DNA of 35,226 nt. Source: JAICTV01 sp035634055 (GTDB taxonomy: Bacteria; Planctomycetota; Phycisphaerae; Tepidisphaerales; Tepidisphaeraceae). Made by a program: the position numbers and the translations under genes. Positions 32,613-35,226 of the stretch are shown here, in pieces. The DNA is taken from assembly GCA_035634055.1 (NCBI GenBank), contig DASQDR010000232.1, forward strand, positions 1-35,226, in the 5' to 3' direction. The notes below the pieces were generated by a model that did no database searches, was not told where the DNA came from, and saw only the letters and a program-made list of their open reading frames with translations. The first letter of the stretch is position 1; each line of letters begins with the position of its first letter.

Positions 32613-35226
32613 CTACACCATCCTCAGCTCCAGCTTCCCCTTGCCCGCGCCGACGCGCTCCAGCGCCATCTCGTGGGCATCGTGGTAGTGGCGGATCAGG
32701 TTGGTCCAGTCGAACAGCTCGCCCATCCGCTCGGTCTTGTTCCGCAGCTCGATGCGCTGGCGGCGGTTGAGGCGGACGAAGTCGAACAGGTACTGCGCCA
32801 TCTGGTCCGCCGCCTGGTCGAACCCCTGCGTGCGGCGGTTGAGCACCATCACGCCGTTCTCCGCCGCGTCAGGGATGTGCCGTTCGACGTAGGCGCCGAA
32901 GCCGGACAGGTCGGTCGTCAGCGCGGGGATGCCCATGGCGATCGACTCCATCGGCGTGTAGCCCCACGGCTCGTAGTAGCTGGGGAAGATGCCGAGGTGG
33001 CACCCGCGGACGAACTGCGGGTAGTCCAGCCCGATCAGCGGGCTGACGGCCGTGACGAATTCAGGGTGGAACACCACCTTCACCGGGTCGTCCTCGGCGT
33101 TGAACAGCCCGCGGTGCCGCAGGTGGTTGAGCGTCGGGTCGGCCGCGTCGTCCTGGAGATCGTGGGTGACGATCGTGGGCTGGTAGTGGCTGCGGAAGGC
33201 GTGGATCGCCCGCTTCATCCGCACCTGCGCGTCGTCGGGCATCAGCTCCTGGAACCCCGCGATGCGCCCCGCCGCCGCAGACGTGAACAGCCGCCGGCCC
33301 ATCTCGCTCTGGATGTCGACGCAGGTGTTGCGCAGGTCGTTCAGCATCGACTGGTTCTGGAGCACCGCGACGTTGATGTTCCGCGTCGGCGCGCGGGTGA
33401 TGATGAAGGCGACCACCGTCGGCCGCGGCAGCATGGCCGGCAGCGTCTTCATCCGCTCGTTCAGCCGCCACAGCGCCTCGATGAACAGGTCGATCCCTTT
33501 ATTCGTGTACTCGTAGCGCCCGGAGGTGAAGAGGTAGAGCGTGTTGTTCAGGTCGAACGTGTAGCTGGGGAAGAAGTGCCCCATGACGAACTGGTGGATG
33601 CGCTCCTTGTACTGCCGGTGCAAGTTCTGAAACTCGTGCAGCGCCGCGAAGCGCTGGAGGTTCAACCCGTTGGGCAGGATGGCGTCCGGGCGGCGGCCGA
33701 GCAGCTTCTCCGCCTCGAACGCCGTCACCTCGCTGACGGTGGTGAAGACGGTCGAGGAATGGGCGGCCGCGCGCTCGATGGCGAACTTCGGCCAGATCTG
33801 GTACCGCGCCGCCTCCTCGTCGGGCTTGATGAACGGCAGGTGGTCGTAGAACGTCGGGCTGTTGCTCGCCAGGTAACGCCCCAGCAGCGTGGCGTGGGTG
33901 GTGAAGACGGTGGTGACCGGCAGCCGGTTGTGCGCGATGCGCGGCACCGCCACGCCCGCCATCCACTCGTGGAAGTGCGCCAGCACCGTGCGGTTGCCTT
34001 GGGTGATGTCCGACAGGTGGCGGAAGAACTCGGCGACGACGAACCCGAAGGCGACCACGTCGTTCACCTCGCCGTCGTTCCGCTCGATCGAGATCCCGTG
34101 GTCGCGCCACATCAGGTACTTGTCATGGTCGAGGTCGCGGTAGCGGGCGCGGTAGTCCAGCAGGATCACGCGCGGCCGACCGGGGATCAGCCAGCGCCCG
34201 AAGTGGCAGGGGATCCCCTGGGCGCGCAGGCGGTCGAGCGTCTCGCGGATGATCCCCTCGCTGGGCCGCTCCTCGAACTCCAGCGCGGCCGTCTTGGGGT
34301 TGTACGGGCCGATCAGGCAGTAGCGATCGTCCCACTTGTCGATCATGCAGTCCGCCTTGGACCGCAGGACGGTGTAGATCCCGCCGAGCTGCCAGCAGAC
34401 CTCCCACCCGATCTCGAAGAGCAGTGGCGGCAGCGGCGCCGGCGCGGCGGGCGCGGGAGACGCAGCCGCGGGTGACGCCGGCACATGCGCGGGTGAAGGG
34501 GGAGCGGGTGACGCCGGCGCGGGCGGTGCGGGAGCGTGTGACGCGCGTGCGGGCGCGGGCGCGGGTGCGGGTGACGCCGGGGCGCGGACCGCGGCAGCGG
34601 GCGCCGATGGAGCAGGTGACGCGGGTGACGCGGGCGATGCCGGAGCAGCTTTCGCAGGCGCCGGTGATGCCGGCGCGGGAGACGCCGGCGCGGGAGACGC
34701 TGGCCCGGGCGACGCCGGGGCGCGGGAGTCGGGCGCGGGCGACGCCGGCGCGCGGGACACGGGCGCAGGCGCCGCAGACGCGGGCGCCGGTGATGCTTGC
34801 GCGGAAGACGTCGGCGCCGCCATCGTGGCGGACCCTCCCACTTGCGGTTTTGGCGCGTGAGTCGCCGGCGCACCGGCCCCTTGCCGGCTCGCGCCTGACG
34901 CCGTCGCCGCAGACGGAGTGGAAGCCGTCGCGGGCCCCGCGGCGGACGCGGGACTCGCGGCGGTCGCGGGCGCAGCTTGCGGCGCCGGAACGATCGACGC
35001 CGCCGACCGTGCCGAAGCCGCCATGGGCACCGCGATCGATGGGGGCGTCGAACGCGCTGAAGGCGATGAAGGCGTCGGCGAAACCGACGGAGTCGCCGGT
35101 CCGCGAGACGGCACCGCCGGCACGGCCGTCTTGGCAACCGGCGCCGCCACGGGCGCCGCGGGAGTCGCCGATATGGCGGGCGCTGCCGGCGCCGCCGGAA
35201 TCGCCGCGGGCGCTGCCGGAATCGCC
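32613..35226 (-). CDS. GT3-type (eukaryote-like) glycogen synthase with long Ala/Pro-rich extension, 5' partial
   Basis: The last 605 or so residues form a glycosyltransferase family 3 glycogen synthase, which uses UDP-glucose to extend alpha-1,4-glucan. Seen are LLFEIGWEVCWQLGGIYTV, HFHEWMAG, TVFTTHATLLGRYLASN, and the catalytic glutamate block PSYYEPWGYTPMESIAMG (E-x7-E type). This enzyme class is typical of animals, fungi and some Bacteroidota and planctomycetes, unlike the GT5 GlgA of most bacteria. Before it lies an extension of more than 260 residues, almost only Ala, Pro, Ser and a few Gly/Thr, in tandem APASP-like repeats. This Ala/Pro frame is open to the window edge, so the true start is outside or uncertain; internal candidates are GTG at 35150 and ATG at 34823 (GGGAGG ten bases upstream). 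Confidence 0.88.
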   Translation of the reverse strand, partial: AIPAAPAAIPAAPAAPAISATPAAPVAAPVAKTAVPAVPSRGPATPSVSPTPSSPSARSTPPSIAVPMAASARSAASIVPAPQAAPATAASPASAAGPATASTPSAATASGASRQGAGAPATHAPKPQVGGSATMAAPTSSAQASPAPASAAPAPVSRAPASPAPDSRAPASPGPASPAPASPAPASPAPAKAAPASPASPASPAPSAPAAAVRAPASPAPAPAPARASHAPAPPAPASPAPPSPAHVPASPAAASPAPAAPAPLPPLLFEIGWEVCWQLGGIYTVLRSKADCMIDKWDDRYCLIGPYNPKTAALEFEERPSEGIIRETLDRLRAQGIPCHFGRWLIPGRPRVILLDYRARYRDLDHDKYLMWRDHGISIERNDGEVNDVVAFGFVVAEFFRHLSDITQGNRTVLAHFHEWMAGVAVPRIAHNRLPVTTVFTTHATLLGRYLASNSPTFYDHLPFIKPDEEAARYQIWPKFAIERAAAHSSTVFTTVSEVTAFEAEKLLGRRPDAILPNGLNLQRFAALHEFQNLHRQYKERIHQFVMGHFFPSYTFDLNNTLYLFTSGRYEYTNKGIDLFIEALWRLNERMKTLPAMLPRPTVVAFIITRAPTRNINVAVLQNQSMLNDLRNTCVDIQSEMGRRLFTSAAAGRIAGFQELMPDDAQVRMKRAIHAFRSHYQPTIVTHDLQDDAADPTLNHLRHRGLFNAEDDPVKVVFHPEFVTAVSPLIGLDYPQFVRGCHLGIFPSYYEPWGYTPMESIAMGIPALTTDLSGFGAYVERHIPDAAENGVMVLNRRTQGFDQAADQMAQYLFDFVRLNRRQRIELRNKTERMGELFDWTNLIRHYHDAHEMALERVGAGKGKLELRMV
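34437..35226. repeat. Coding tandem repeat, Ala/Pro/Ser linker
   Basis: About 790 bases built of near-repeats of GCGGGAGACGCCGGC-type units (plus strand) encode APASP-like repeats on the minus strand in the glycogen synthase gene. Such a region is prone to copy-number change and to assembly error. Confidence 0.7.

Overview
The window is about 35 kb of very GC-rich bacterial chromosome with mostly core and accessory-metabolism genes. It best fits the Planctomycetota, probably a Phycisphaerae-type lineage. The basis is the combination of a eukaryote-like GT3 glycogen synthase, a ResB-CcsA fusion for cytochrome c maturation, large paired SPFH/band-7 membrane proteins, a PHA-regulator-like DNA-binding protein, partner-switching regulators, and many small dispersed intergenic repeats. 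This placement is inferred from gene content; no rRNA or tRNA gene was seen.

Left part (1-5125): the tail of an unknown gene, then a STAS anti-sigma antagonist and an RsbW-like ATPase anti-sigma factor on the plus strand. A rhomboid protease with a TPR tail and a YihY/BrkB-family membrane protein follow. A convergent small alpha/alpha-toroid-like protein has its own sigma70-type promoter.

Centre-left (5126-10135, minus strand) is a probable operon read in the order AMMECR1-domain protein, lipoprotein with an internal domain duplication, then fused ResB-CcsA (system II cytochrome c assembly). Plus-strand genes follow (10277-15955): a 59-aa membrane-anchored zinc ribbon, two unequal SPFH proteins in tandem, a small exported protein and an erythromycin-esterase-family protein.

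Centre (16116-20460, minus): a sigma-70-family factor, ribonuclease R with a very Gly/Arg-rich tail, and PlsY (phospholipid synthesis). Next are a ThuA-like protein with a terminator and a small exported ORF (plus). The minus strand then carries a DUF971 protein, small membrane proteins and gatB. A small membrane-protein gene begins at the gatB stop codon and appears frameshifted. A PilZ protein is divergent from gatB.

Right part (25804-35226): a 1,696-residue single-gene superfamily 1 helicase with a very large insertion and a C-terminal nuclease-like domain, closed by a strong terminator. It is the best candidate here for an unusual system, possibly mobile-element defence or RNA/DNA surveillance. 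After a repeat-rich spacer come a PHA-regulator-like protein, an unknown small protein and the GT3 glycogen synthase. The last has an Ala/Pro/Ser-rich extension of more than 260 residues that runs off the window edge.

The most distinctive non-coding signal is a set of intergenic repeats: tandem 7-8-bp units, often as inverted arms (1237-1357, 14530-14553, 20583-20652, 31849-31904); inverted pairs built on CGCAGAGG (4933-5102, 25487-25566); a GTAGGGGC palindrome (16023-16087); and an AACGAACCCAATT-type repeat (31198-31356).
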